38,745 bases of DNA, from contig CAJXBJ010000007.1 of NCBI GenBank assembly GCA_913050195.1, positions 1 through 38,745 of the forward strand. Reading direction: 5' to 3'. Shown one piece after another: positions 26,671-36,513 of the stretch. Position numbers and translations under genes: made by a program. Below the pieces are notes generated by a model, which worked only from the letters and a program-made list of their open reading frames with translations, ran no database searches and had not been told where the DNA came from. The first letter of the stretch is position 1. Each line of letters opens with the position of its first letter. This DNA comes from an uncultured Saprospirales bacterium. GTDB lineage: Bacteria > Bacteroidota > Bacteroidia > Chitinophagales > CAJXBJ01.

Positions 26671-28362
26671 ATGGAAAAACAAATTATTGAGTGTGTGCCT
26701 AACTTTAGTGAAGGCAGGGACCTGAATATAATAAAAGAAATCACGAATCAAATAGAAAGTGTTGAGGGAGTTCACTTACTGGATGTTGATCCTGGTCATG
26801 CGACAAATAGAACAGTAGTTACTTTTGTAGGATCTCCAGAAGAAGTGATTGAAGCTGCCTTCATAGCTGTAAAGAAAGCAGCAGAACTTATAGATATGTC
26901 AAAGCATAATGGAGAGCATCCTAGGTTTGGAGCAACTGATGTGTGCCCTTTGGTGCCCATCTCAGGAATCACTATGGAAGAAACGGTTGTTTATGCACGT
27001 AAATTGGCTAAGAGGGTTGGGGAGGAATTAGGGATAAGTGTTTATTGTTATGAGAATGCAGCATATAATGAGGAACGTAAGAATTTAGCCTATTGCCGCT
27101 CAGGAGAATATGAAGGTCTTAAAGAAAAGCTAATGACTGAAGAGTTCAAGCCCGATTTTGGACCATCAATATTGAATGTTAAGTCTGGAGCAACGGCTAT
27201 TGGTGCACGTGATTTTTTAATAGCTTATAATGTCAACCTTAATACGACCTCTACTAGAAGAGCAAATGCGGTAGCTTTTGATGTCCGAGAAAGAGGGCGT
27301 GTTAAAAGAGAGGGTAATAAATTAACTGGTAAGATTATACGTGATTCAGAGGGTAATCCTGAGAATATTCCTGGTTGTTTAAAAGCTGTTAAAGCTATAG
27401 GTTGGTATATTGAAGAATATGGTATAGCCCAAATATCAATGAATTTAACAAATGTTAGTATTACTTCAGTGCATGAAGCCTTTGATGCTGTATGTGAAAA
27501 GGCACAGGCAAGAGGTTTGAGAGTGTCTGGGTCGGAATTGGTAGGTCTTATGCCGCTTAAAACTATTTTGGATGCTGGACGTCATTATTTAAAAAAACAG
27601 GAACGCTCTGTAGGTATTTCCGACAGTGAGATAATCAAAGTTGCTGTCAAATCTATGGGGCTTGATGAGTTAGGCCCTTTTAATCCAAATGAAAAGATTA
27701 TAGAATATAAAATGGCTCAAAATGACTCTAAAGCCTTGGTTGAAATGTCCTTGGAAGCATTTAGTAGAGAAACTGCATCTGAGTCACCAGCACCAGGTGG
27801 AGGATCTATATCAGCATATGTTGGTAGCTTAGGTGCAGCTTTAGGAACGATGGTAGCAAATTTATCTGCGCATAAAAGAGGTTGGGATGATCGATGGGAA
27901 GAGTTTTCAAATTGGGCAGAAAATGGAAAATGTCATCATGAAAACTTATGTGCTCTAGTTGATGAAGATACTAAGGCTTTTAATAAGATAATGGATGCCT
28001 TTGCGTTGCCAAAAAGTAGCGATGAAGAAAAAGCCTTTCGTAAGAAAGCTATAGAAAATGCCACTCGCTATGCGATTGAAATTCCTTTTAGGGTAATGAA
28101 GGCAGCCTTAGGTTCTTTTAAACTAATAAAAGCAATGGCGGAATTTGGAAATCCAAATTCAGTATCAGATGCGGGAGTTGGAGCTTTGTGTGCAAGAGCT
28201 GCTGTAATAGGGGCCTATTTGAATGTTAAAATAAATTCAGCAGATCTAAAAAATGATTCTGAAATTGCTAAAATTCTAGAGGAAAGTGCCTTGATGGTCA
28301 AAGAGGCTAATAAGCTTGAGGCAGAGGTTCTAGATTTGGTTTACAAGACAATGGAAAATTAG
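26671..28362 (+). CDS. ftcD: Bifunctional glutamate formimidoyltransferase / formimidoyltetrahydrofolate cyclodeaminase
   Basis: KQIIECVPNFSEGRD...LLDVDPGHATNRTVVTFVG...HNGEHPRFGATDVCP, then a cyclodeaminase domain (SPAPGGGSISAYVGSLGAALGTMVANL). Start at ATG 26671. Confidence 0.92.
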   Translation: MEKQIIECVPNFSEGRDLNIIKEITNQIESVEGVHLLDVDPGHATNRTVVTFVGSPEEVIEAAFIAVKKAAELIDMSKHNGEHPRFGATDVCPLVPISGITMEETVVYARKLAKRVGEELGISVYCYENAAYNEERKNLAYCRSGEYEGLKEKLMTEEFKPDFGPSILNVKSGATAIGARDFLIAYNVNLNTTSTRRANAVAFDVRERGRVKREGNKLTGKIIRDSEGNPENIPGCLKAVKAIGWYIEEYGIAQISMNLTNVSITSVHEAFDAVCEKAQARGLRVSGSELVGLMPLKTILDAGRHYLKKQERSVGISDSEIIKVAVKSMGLDELGPFNPNEKIIEYKMAQNDSKALVEMSLEAFSRETASESPAPGGGSISAYVGSLGAALGTMVANLSAHKRGWDDRWEEFSNWAENGKCHHENLCALVDEDTKAFNKIMDAFALPKSSDEEKAFRKKAIENATRYAIEIPFRVMKAALGSFKLIKAMAEFGNPNSVSDAGVGALCARAAVIGAYLNVKINSADLKNDSEIAKILEESALMVKEANKLEAEVLDLVYKTMEN

Positions 28363-29781
28363 CTATTGTCCCTGCTTTCGTATAACTGTAAATAGAGTAT
28401 AGAACATTATTTTAAAGTCAAGTGCTAAGGACATATTTTCTATATAAAGAATATCAAATTTAAGGCGCTTAAGCATTTGTTTAATATCAGAAGCATACCC
28501 AAATTTAACTTGTCCTAAGGAAGTAATGCCTGGTCGTACTTTATGTAAAAAGCGATAGTGAGGAGCATGCTGAATAATTTGGTCAATATAATATTGTCGT
28601 TCTGGTCTTGGTCCAACTAAGGCCATTTCGCCTATTAATACATTGTAAAACTGTGGTAGCTCATCAAGTCTTAAGGCACGCATTGTTTTACCCCATTTGG
28701 TAATTCGACTATCATTGGTGGAGGCTAAACTAGGCCCTCTAGATTCAGCATTTGTAAACATGGACCTAAACTTTATGATTTTGAAAACCTTACCGCCCTT
28801 ACCAATACGTTCTTGTTTGTAAAATATTGGTCCTTTGGAAGAAAGTTTAACCCTTACAGCTACATAAATAAGTAATGGGAATAGTATGATTAATGCTGAA
28901 ATAGAACCGAATATGTCAATAATCCTTTTTAAAATCTTTTGCCACTTAGGTAATAAGTCTGGATATATTTCAATAAGTGGAGTCCCAAATACATTGTTAA
29001 TTCGGACATGTCCTGACATAATATCAAATAAGTCAGGGGTTATCTTTATTACTACATTGCAATTGGCGAGCTGCAATAGAATATTTTGAAGTTTGGGGTG
29101 CTCCGAGCTTTCAATAGCTATAATAACTTCTTCAATTTCATTTTCTACAATAATATTTTCAATAGCATTACTTTGCCCTAAGCACGTCAATTCATTCTCT
29201 AGTGGGCAAGCTTCGCCATTAATCTTTACAAAGCCTAAAAATTGATGGCCCATTGATGTTGTATTTTGTGCGAGTTCTTGATAGCATTCAAGGGCTTTTT
29301 TACTGCCGCCTAACACAATAGACTTAAATATAATATCTCCCTTTTTTACAAGATTTTTTGAATAGCTGGTTATAGGAATTCTCCATATAAGTAAGGCAAT
29401 AAATTGGATGCTAAATAAAGCAAAGAAGGTATAATAATATGCGGTAAAGTCATAAATGAGATCATCTAGTAAAATGCTAAAGAAAAGCAAAATGCATCCA
29501 GATAGTGTAAGTACAAAAATTCTTTTTAACTCCTTAAACCTTGATTTTCTAAAAACATCTTTATAGGACGAGAAAGTATAGTGTAGAGCCACCCAAAATA
29601 AAGGAATTGTAATGCAGCCAATTTGAAATTTAATATCAGAAAACATGGCCCACCAAACTTCTGAGCTTATGGCTAGTCCTTCAATTTCAACCTTTCTGAA
29701 AAAGAAAAATAGCATCCAACTCAATGCAGAGACTATTAAGTCGCCTAGGGCATAAACATATCTACCTATCCCTCGATTCAT
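28363..29781 (-). CDS. Undecaprenyl-phosphate glycosylphosphotransferase (WcaJ/bacterial sugar transferase family)
   Basis: KRIIDIFGSISALIILFPLLIYVAVRVKLSSKGPIFYKQERIGKGGKVFKIIKFRSM...LDELPQFYNVLIGEMALVGPRPERQYYIDQI; N-terminal transmembrane segments. Confidence 0.93.
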   Translation of the reverse strand: MNRGIGRYVYALGDLIVSALSWMLFFFFRKVEIEGLAISSEVWWAMFSDIKFQIGCITIPLFWVALHYTFSSYKDVFRKSRFKELKRIFVLTLSGCILLFFSILLDDLIYDFTAYYYTFFALFSIQFIALLIWRIPITSYSKNLVKKGDIIFKSIVLGGSKKALECYQELAQNTTSMGHQFLGFVKINGEACPLENELTCLGQSNAIENIIVENEIEEVIIAIESSEHPKLQNILLQLANCNVVIKITPDLFDIMSGHVRINNVFGTPLIEIYPDLLPKWQKILKRIIDIFGSISALIILFPLLIYVAVRVKLSSKGPIFYKQERIGKGGKVFKIIKFRSMFTNAESRGPSLASTNDSRITKWGKTMRALRLDELPQFYNVLIGEMALVGPRPERQYYIDQIIQHAPHYRFLHKVRPGITSLGQVKFGYASDIKQMLKRLKFDILYIENMSLALDFKIMFYTLFTVIRKQGQ

Positions 29782-30626
29782 TGCTTAAATCCAATTAATT
29801 TAAGGTTGTCAATATATATTTCTCCTTGTGTTTTGTTATTGTCAAGTACACCCCCAATAATTAGTTGATATTCATTGTTAGTATTGCCATAAATTTCAGT
29901 CGAAAGATTAATATATATTTTATTCCAATCTTCTTTATCCACTAAAGTAATTTTATAACGCTTAACCAAAAAACTACCATTGTCAACAAGAATACCTATT
30001 GAAAAATTATTCGAACATTTATAATCCATTTCTAAAAATAAAGTACTTCCTGCATTTGGGATTTGAAAGCTTTCTAATGATCTAATTTCAAACTCGTTAT
30101 AGGTCGTGTCCATGTAAATATAACCAGATGTGCTTCCTTCAAATGATTGCTCATTTTCAATTTTTATAAGGCTTGTATCACCAGAAAATTTTTCAAAACT
30201 GTTTCCAAACTCAAAATCTTCTAAAACATATAATTCTAGGTTCGATGGATCAAAATAGGATACAGTGATATCTAGGCTATCTATTACTCCAGGCCTTAGT
30301 TCCGTGGTTTGTTCACTAAATTTATAAAAAGGGTAGGTGATTCGGGTATTAACTTTACCATTATGTTTTATTCCAGCACCAATAGAAATACCATTACTGT
30401 CTTTTTTTAATACAGGTATTGTAGCAGGTAGGTCATAAACTCCAACCAGTTCACCGGCATGGTATATCCATGCATCTGTGATTTTTGAAGTATTAGGACC
30501 AAGACTATTATTTACAGATAGCTTTATGCTATCAATATAAATGTAACCTGGAATGTCTTCAGCTGGATTTATCCATTCACACGAATAAAATAGAGAACAA
30601 AGAAAGAGAGGGAAAATAAATTTCAT
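29778..30626 (-). CDS. Predicted lipoprotein of unknown function
   Basis: Lipobox-like MKFIFPLFLCSLFYSC; stop overlaps the start of the downstream sugar transferase by 4 nt. Confidence 0.7.
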   Translation of the reverse strand: MKFIFPLFLCSLFYSCEWINPAEDIPGYIYIDSIKLSVNNSLGPNTSKITDAWIYHAGELVGVYDLPATIPVLKKDSNGISIGAGIKHNGKVNTRITYPFYKFSEQTTELRPGVIDSLDITVSYFDPSNLELYVLEDFEFGNSFEKFSGDTSLIKIENEQSFEGSTSGYIYMDTTYNEFEIRSLESFQIPNAGSTLFLEMDYKCSNNFSIGILVDNGSFLVKRYKITLVDKEDWNKIYINLSTEIYGNTNNEYQLIIGGVLDNNKTQGEIYIDNLKLIGFKQ

Positions 30627-30668
30627 TTACAAAACGCTTATACGCCTTGTAAAATTAACTGAAAGTGG

Positions 30669-31646
30669 TCAGACCAACACATTTTTTTCAATATTCTCCA
30701 TTACATCAAGAGCTACTTGCAATGCTCTAAATCCATCTTGCAATGTTGCAATTGGCTCTAGGTCAGACTCAATGCAATGGGCAAATGATTTTAATTCTTC
30801 AAAAATAGCATGGGAATCTTTAATATTAGGCTCACAAAGCTCAATAGTCTTATTGGGATGCTGTGGTTGGAAATTTTGCAGGATTTCTCCCATGTTTTTT
30901 TTCTTGTCAACAAGTTGAAATACTTTGCAACTTCTTTTGCCATAATCTATAGACACATATCGGTGTCTCTGAAATAAGCGCATTTTTTGTACATTTTTGA
31001 AAGCGATTCGGCTAGCTGTCAAATTAGCAACAGCACCGTTGTCAAATTCTAAACGAACATTTGCAATATCAGGACTGCCATTAACAACAGCAACCCCACT
31101 GGTTTTTATACGCTTTACATTTGCCTTTACTATTTTTAAAACAATATCAATATCGTGAATCATTAAATCTTGTATGACGCAAAAATTTGTCATACTTGGA
31201 TCAAAAGGGGAGATGCGGTCAACTTCAATGAACATTGGGTGCTCAATATAGGTGAAAGCAGACATAAAGGCTGGATTAAAGCGTTCTTCATTACCGACCT
31301 GAACTTTAACATTAGCTTCTTGTGCTAAGGACATTAGTCTCTTAGTTTCCTCTAAAGTATATCTGACTGGCTTTTCAATAAAAACATGCTTGGAGCTTTT
31401 TAAAGCAAGTTCTGCTAAAGCATGTGCTGGTAAAATATGGGATACAATATCTACAACATCGATTTGTTCAATAAGTGCTTCAAAACTTTCATATCTAGCT
31501 ATGTTGTATTTATTACTTACTTCAATACAAAGAATAGGGTCTGGATCAAAAAAGCCGATCAGTTCAAAACTGTCCTTGAGGGCAATTATGCTCTCAATAT
31601 GTTTTCGGCTTCGCTTGCAAGCCCCAAAAACCCCAATTTTTTTCAT
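30669..31646 (-). CDS. Gfo/Idh/MocA family oxidoreductase
   Basis: KKIGVFGACKRSRKHIESI, ALKSSKHVFIEKPVRYTLEETKRLM. Start moved to ATG 31646; TAATTTTG box at 31678-31671 upstream. Confidence 0.88.
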   Translation of the reverse strand: MKKIGVFGACKRSRKHIESIIALKDSFELIGFFDPDPILCIEVSNKYNIARYESFEALIEQIDVVDIVSHILPAHALAELALKSSKHVFIEKPVRYTLEETKRLMSLAQEANVKVQVGNEERFNPAFMSAFTYIEHPMFIEVDRISPFDPSMTNFCVIQDLMIHDIDIVLKIVKANVKRIKTSGVAVVNGSPDIANVRLEFDNGAVANLTASRIAFKNVQKMRLFQRHRYVSIDYGKRSCKVFQLVDKKKNMGEILQNFQPQHPNKTIELCEPNIKDSHAIFEELKSFAHCIESDLEPIATLQDGFRALQVALDVMENIEKNVLV

Positions 31647-31749
31647 ATTATTTCTTGAATAAGCTTTGATCAAAATTAGAAAAAATAAAAAGTGTGAATT
31701 AAGAAAGATATCTACATGTCCTAGACTGTGTACATTGACGCAAGTTTGC

Positions 31750-31757
31750 TAAATTTG
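31750..31757 (+). promoter_or_regulatory. Putative -7 box TAAATTTG of mtaB
   Basis: Exact TAnnTTTG match ending 6 nt before ATG 31764. Confidence 0.5.
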
Positions 31758-31763
31758 CATTCC

Positions 31764-33077
31764 ATGTCTTCTACTAAATTTGCTTTTCATACCTTGGGTT
31801 GTAAACTTAACTTTGCTGAATCAACGGCTATTGGTCGCAAGCTTAAGAATGAGGGTTTATTAGAAGTCTCATTTAATGAAAAGTCCGATTTGTATATTAT
31901 TAATTCTTGTTCTGTTACAGAGAATGCAGATAAAGAATGTGCTTATTGGGTTCGTAAGGCTAAGCGGCAGGCACCAGAGTCGAAAGTGTTGGTAATTGGG
32001 TGCTATGCGCAATTAAAACCTAATAGTATTATAAATATACCTGGAGTAGATGCCGTGTTAGGAGCAAATGAAAAATTTAATATTCATTCATGGCTTGATC
32101 GTATTTTAGCCAAAGAAGGAGAATTAGTTGGTGCCTGTGATATTCAAGATGTTGGAGATTTTCATGAGGCTTATTCTCTAGGAGAGCGTACTCGAAGTTT
32201 TCTTAAGGTTCAGGACGGTTGTGATTACAGCTGTGCGTTTTGTACTATTCCTTTGGCAAGGGGAAAGAGTAGAAGTGATAATTTAGAGAACGTGTTGAAT
32301 AATGCCAAGGTATTAGTTGAGAAGGGTGTTAAAGAAATTGTTTTAACAGGAATTAATCTAGGTGATTATGGCAAAGGCCTTTCAGGAGGTAAGGGAAAGG
32401 AATTGAAATTTATTGACTTACTCAAGTCATTAGATCAATTACCAGGATTAGAGAGAGTACGCATTTCATCTATAGAGCCAAACCTACTTGAAGATGACAT
32501 TATTGAATTAGTCTCTGTTTCTAATAATATTGTTCCTCATTTCCATATTCCATTACAGTCGGGTTCAGATCGAATTTTAAAAAAGATGAAGCGCCGGTAT
32601 TTAACTAAGCTGTATAAAAATAGAATAGAAAAAATAAAGAGGCTTATGCCTCATTGCTGTATAGGAGTAGATGTTATTGTTGGATTTCCAGGAGAAGATA
32701 ATGAGGCATTTAAAGAGACTTATCATTTTTTAAAGGACTTGCCAATATCTTACTTGCATGTCTTTACCTATTCGGAAAGAAATAATACAAAGGCTATAGA
32801 AATGGGGGGTGTTGTGCCTAAGTCAATTCGAAAAGAACGAAGCCAAATGTTGCGTATTTTATCCGATAAAAAAAGACGCCAATTTTATGAGGATAGTTTG
32901 AAAAGCAGAAGGCCTATTCTTTTTGAAGATAAAGTTAAAAATGCCTATTTAGAGGGCTGGAGTGATAATTATGTCAAGGTAGTTGCGCCTTATGACAAAG
33001 CATTAATTAATAGCATTGTATACGCTGAGTTAAAAGCTATTGATTCAGAAGGAAGAGTAGAAGCTAATCTAGTATAA
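31764..33077 (+). CDS. mtaB: tRNA (N6-L-threonylcarbamoyladenosine(37)-C2)-methylthiotransferase
   Basis: FAFHTLGCKLNFAEST, INSCSVTENADKE, VQDGCDYSCAFCTIPLARGKSRS (radical SAM CxxxCxxC), LTGINLGDYG. Confidence 0.93.
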   Translation: MSSTKFAFHTLGCKLNFAESTAIGRKLKNEGLLEVSFNEKSDLYIINSCSVTENADKECAYWVRKAKRQAPESKVLVIGCYAQLKPNSIINIPGVDAVLGANEKFNIHSWLDRILAKEGELVGACDIQDVGDFHEAYSLGERTRSFLKVQDGCDYSCAFCTIPLARGKSRSDNLENVLNNAKVLVEKGVKEIVLTGINLGDYGKGLSGGKGKELKFIDLLKSLDQLPGLERVRISSIEPNLLEDDIIELVSVSNNIVPHFHIPLQSGSDRILKKMKRRYLTKLYKNRIEKIKRLMPHCCIGVDVIVGFPGEDNEAFKETYHFLKDLPISYLHVFTYSERNNTKAIEMGGVVPKSIRKERSQMLRILSDKKRRQFYEDSLKSRRPILFEDKVKNAYLEGWSDNYVKVVAPYDKALINSIVYAELKAIDSEGRVEANLV

Positions 33078-33078
33078 T

Positions 33079-34257
33079 ATGTATCCGAGTATTTCCCATT
33101 TGTTGTATGATTTGTTTGGTTTAGATATCCCATTACCGATTCAAAGCTTTGGTTTTTTTGTTATGCTTGCTTTTATGGGAGGGGCACTAGTTTTGAAAAA
33201 AATATTTGAAGAGCGTTATTCAGTGGGTGATTTCCCGCCAGTTCATGAGAAAGTTGTAAAAGGAGGTGGGCTTGCCTTAAAAGATGTCCTTTCGCAAATC
33301 TTATTTGGATTCGTTCTAGGCTTTAAGCTTATTTATGCCTTAGGAGATTGGGTAGCTTTTTCTCAGAATCCACAAGGTATTATACTATCAGGAGAAGGGA
33401 GCTTGTTGGGAGGGTTGCTTTTTGCAGGCATTGCTTATGCTATGTTATGGCATGAAAATAAAAAGGAAAAAGAAGCATTTCCAGAGCCGAAGGAGGTGTT
33501 GTTAGAGAAAAAGCCATCAGATTTAGTGATGGAGATTACATTCTCCTGTGGTATGGCAGGATTTTTAGGTGCAAAGGTCTTTCATTTTTTAGAATATCCT
33601 GAGACTATACCAGATTTATTTACAGATCCAGCAGCGGCTGTATTCAGTGGGTTGACTTTTTATGGAGGTTTAATCTTTGGAGCACTTACTGCGTTTTATT
33701 ATTCTAAAAAGCTGAAGGTTTCTGTAATGAGTATTTTAGATGCAGCAGCACCAAGCTTAATGTTAGCTTATGGCATGGGTCGTTTAGGTTGTCATTTTTC
33801 TGGAGATGGCGATTGGGGAATAGTAAATAATAACCCTAATCCTGGTTTTTTGCCAGATTGGTTATGGGCATATAAATATCCTCATAATGTAAATGGAGAA
33901 GGGGTGCTGATAGATAATTGTGCACCTAATTGGGGGTATTATTGTTATGAGTTAGAGCATGCTGTATATCCTACGCCTTTATTTGAATTTATAATGTGTT
34001 TGGCCTTGTTTGCCCTATTGTATTATTTTAGAAACCACTGGAAGCTTATGCCAGGTGTATTCTTCTCATTTTATTTAGTGTTAAATGGTCTTGAGCGATT
34101 TTTAATTGAGAAGATTCGAGTAAATGTTGTGTATGATTGGGGTTGGATCCAGCCGACCCAAGCAGAATTAATTTCCTTTGCAATGATTTTGGTAGGCTTA
34201 ATAAGTTTTTTTGTGCTTAAAAAACGTGGAGTTACATCAACTCCCGCAAATGAATAA
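33079..34257 (+). CDS. lgt: Prolipoprotein diacylglyceryl transferase
   Basis: GLTFYGGLIFGALTAFYY, GRLGCHFSGDGDWG, C-terminal FFSFYLVLNGLERFLIEKIRVN; ATG 1 nt after the mtaB stop. Confidence 0.9.
   Translation: MYPSISHLLYDLFGLDIPLPIQSFGFFVMLAFMGGALVLKKIFEERYSVGDFPPVHEKVVKGGGLALKDVLSQILFGFVLGFKLIYALGDWVAFSQNPQGIILSGEGSLLGGLLFAGIAYAMLWHENKKEKEAFPEPKEVLLEKKPSDLVMEITFSCGMAGFLGAKVFHFLEYPETIPDLFTDPAAAVFSGLTFYGGLIFGALTAFYYSKKLKVSVMSILDAAAPSLMLAYGMGRLGCHFSGDGDWGIVNNNPNPGFLPDWLWAYKYPHNVNGEGVLIDNCAPNWGYYCYELEHAVYPTPLFEFIMCLALFALLYYFRNHWKLMPGVFFSFYLVLNGLERFLIEKIRVNVVYDWGWIQPTQAELISFAMILVGLISFFVLKKRGVTSTPANE
34219..34244 (-). terminator. Rho-independent terminator of tpiA located inside the lgt coding 3' end
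   Basis: Minus strand GGAGTT-GATGT-AACTCC hairpin (34244-34228), then ACG and TTTTTT (34224-34219). Confidence 0.6.
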
Positions 34258-34987
34258 GCTCTATAAAGTCTTCACTATTTAAAGAAGCCCCACCGATTAG
34301 GCCACCATCAACATCCTTTTGAGAGAAAATAGCTTGAGCATTACTAGGCTTGCAACTGCCGCCATAAAGAATTGAAATGGTCTCATTGTAGTGGCATATA
34401 GAACCTAAAAAACGGCGTATATATGCATGCATTTCTTGGGCCTGTTCTGGGCTTGCAGTTTCTCCAGTGCCAATCGCCCAAACTGGTTCATAAGCAATCA
34501 TACATTCTTTTAAAGACTTCTCCTGTAAACCATAAAGTGCAGTGTTTAATTGTTCTTTTACTACTTCGAAGTGTTTATTTTTTCTACGCTCCTCTAAGCT
34601 TTCACCACAACAAATAATTGGTTTTAGTTTCATCGATAAACATTGTTCGATTTTAGCGCGAATTAGAGCATCAGATTCTCCAAATAATTCTCTTCTCTCA
34701 GAATGTCCTAAAATCACATATTGAACACCTAAGTCTTGCAGTATTAATGGGGATATCTCTCCTGTAAATGCACCTTTTTTTGATTCGTGACAATTTTGTG
34801 CAGAAAGCTTTACATGCAAACAATTTAACTGGTTAATGCTGTATAGGTGAGTGAAGGAAGGTGCGACAATAACTTTTGTTTGTAAAGGCCTTTTTGCTAG
34901 ATAGTGCTCTATGTCTTCAACTAATTTAACCCCCTCTGGGATGCTAAGATTCATTTTCCAGTTACCAGCAATAATTTTTTCCCGCAT
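34232..34987 (-). CDS. tpiA: Triosephosphate isomerase
   Basis: REKIIAGNWKMN, YVILGHSERRELFGE, AYEPVWAIGTGETA, ILYGGSCKPSNA. Start at ATG 34987. Confidence 0.97.
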   Translation of the reverse strand: MREKIIAGNWKMNLSIPEGVKLVEDIEHYLAKRPLQTKVIVAPSFTHLYSINQLNCLHVKLSAQNCHESKKGAFTGEISPLILQDLGVQYVILGHSERRELFGESDALIRAKIEQCLSMKLKPIICCGESLEERRKNKHFEVVKEQLNTALYGLQEKSLKECMIAYEPVWAIGTGETASPEQAQEMHAYIRRFLGSICHYNETISILYGGSCKPSNAQAIFSQKDVDGGLIGGASLNSEDFIELIHLRELM

Positions 34988-34992
34988 ACAGA

Positions 34993-36177
34993 CTATTTTT
35001 CCCAAGTTCTATACTCAGCACTCGTATCAAATATGTGCTTTAAAATGGACCGTTCCCTTTTATCCAATTCTATTCCTCTTCTTCCCATAACAATTTCTGC
35101 AACTTCCATTGCTTTATCATATTTATAAGTCATAAAACCATTTTTACCACCCCAAGCAAATGATGGAATTATATTTCTTGGAAAGCCTTCTCCAAAAATA
35201 TTTGCACTTACACCAATTACAGTACCTGTATTAAACATGGTGTTTATTCCACACTTTGAGTGATCTCCCATTATTAAACCACAGAATTGTTCTCCTGTTT
35301 TAATAAATCGTTTTTCAGTGTAGGACCATAGCCTAACCTCAGCATAATTGTTTTTTAGGTTGCTCGTATTTGTGTCAGCCCCTATATTGCACCAAGCACC
35401 AATCACAGAATTTCCTAAAAAACCATCATGTGCTTTGTTAGAAAATCCTTGTATGACTACATTGTTTAATTCACCTCCTACTTTAGAGTGGGGTCCGATA
35501 GTAGTAGGGCCATATATTTTTGTCCCTAACTTAAGAGTACTTGATTCTCCCATTGATAAAGGTCCACGTATTATGGAGCCTTCCATTAAATTTGCGCCTT
35601 TTCCTAGATATACAGGTCCCTCACTACAATTAATTATACAAGCTTCTGCTGTAACCCCTTTTTCAACAAAAATATTATCTCCAATTATGGTATTTGTATT
35701 GCTTAGCTTTGCAGAATTTCGGCCATTCGTATAATTAATAAAGTCTTGTTTTAAAACAAGGCCATTCTTTGTAAAAATATCCCAGGGCCTTTCAATGGTA
35801 ATTAAAGGAGAGTTATAACTTATAAGTTGACATGAATTGTTTTCTATCAGTTCATTTAGGTTAAAGAATGTTTTACTTGGTTTTAAAGCAATAAGTTTAG
35901 AATTATAATTTAAGCCTTCCCCTGATTTTAGCTTTTTAATGTCGGCTAGTAATTCATCATTTGGGATAATAGAGCTATTTATATAAGTACATGGACCTTC
36001 CTCTAGTCTTGAATATTGTAAATAATCTTGACTGAGGATATATGGTTTTTCTACCAGTATTCTTTGCCACTTTTCTGCAATAGAGTCAATACCTATACGT
36101 AAGTCTGCAACGCTTCTAGTAAAGGTTAGTGGTAGGAGCTGTTCCCAAGAATAATCGTCAAAAAGGCAGTACTGCAT
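34993..36177 (-). CDS. GlmU-like putative sugar nucleotidyltransferase (left-handed beta-helix C-terminus)
   Basis: N-terminal FDDYSWEQLLPLTFTRSVADLRIGI; C-terminal hexapeptide-type repeats (GPTTIGPHSKVGGELNNVVIQGFSNKAHDGFLGNSVIGAWCNIGADTNTSNLKNNY). Confidence 0.85.
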   Translation of the reverse strand: MQYCLFDDYSWEQLLPLTFTRSVADLRIGIDSIAEKWQRILVEKPYILSQDYLQYSRLEEGPCTYINSSIIPNDELLADIKKLKSGEGLNYNSKLIALKPSKTFFNLNELIENNSCQLISYNSPLITIERPWDIFTKNGLVLKQDFINYTNGRNSAKLSNTNTIIGDNIFVEKGVTAEACIINCSEGPVYLGKGANLMEGSIIRGPLSMGESSTLKLGTKIYGPTTIGPHSKVGGELNNVVIQGFSNKAHDGFLGNSVIGAWCNIGADTNTSNLKNNYAEVRLWSYTEKRFIKTGEQFCGLIMGDHSKCGINTMFNTGTVIGVSANIFGEGFPRNIIPSFAWGGKNGFMTYKYDKAMEVAEIVMGRRGIELDKRERSILKHIFDTSAEYRTWEK

Positions 36178-36197
36178 AACAACCTATAAAGTCGCTA

Positions 36198-36470
36198 TTA
36201 TTTTGCAGCTTCTTTATTCTTATTGAATTTGGCATAACGCTGTTTGAATTTTTCAATTCTTCCAGCTGTGTCCACGTATTGCATCTTACCAGTGTAGAAA
36301 GGATGTGATTTATGAGATATTTCCAATTTAATCAGTGGATATTCATTGCCATCTTCCCATTTGATAGTCTCTTTACTCGCTGCAGTTGATTTTGACAGGA
36401 AACTATAGTCATTAGACATATCTTTGAAAACTACTAATCTATAATTCTCTGGATGTATATCTTTTTTCAT
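36198..36470 (-). CDS. rpmE2: Ribosomal protein bL31, type B (no zinc cysteines)
   Basis: [19 protein letters not shown]...[36 protein letters not shown]. Start at ATG 36470. Confidence 0.93.
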   Translation of the reverse strand: MKKDIHPENYRLVVFKDMSNDYSFLSKSTAASKETIKWEDGNEYPLIKLEISHKSHPFYTGKMQYVDTAGRIEKFKQRYAKFNKNKEAAK

Positions 36471-36488
36471 TTTACTGGATTTAGGGTG

Positions 36489-36496
36489 CAAAGGTA
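36489..36496 (-). promoter_or_regulatory. Putative -7 box TACCTTTG of rpmE2
   Basis: Exact TAnnTTTG match on the minus strand 18 nt upstream of ATG 36470; the track's TTG start at 36491 lies inside it. Confidence 0.5.
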
Positions 36497-36513
36497 AGTA
36501 AAAAATGGAAAAA

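Noticed and set aside
31390-31662. Two overlapping + strand ORFs antisense to the Gfo/Idh gene
   Set aside because: Shadow ORFs opposite a conserved Rossmann-fold N-terminus
35348-35734. 128-aa + strand ORF inside the GlmU-like gene
   Set aside because: Antisense shadow of hexapeptide-repeat coding; no initiation or homology evidence
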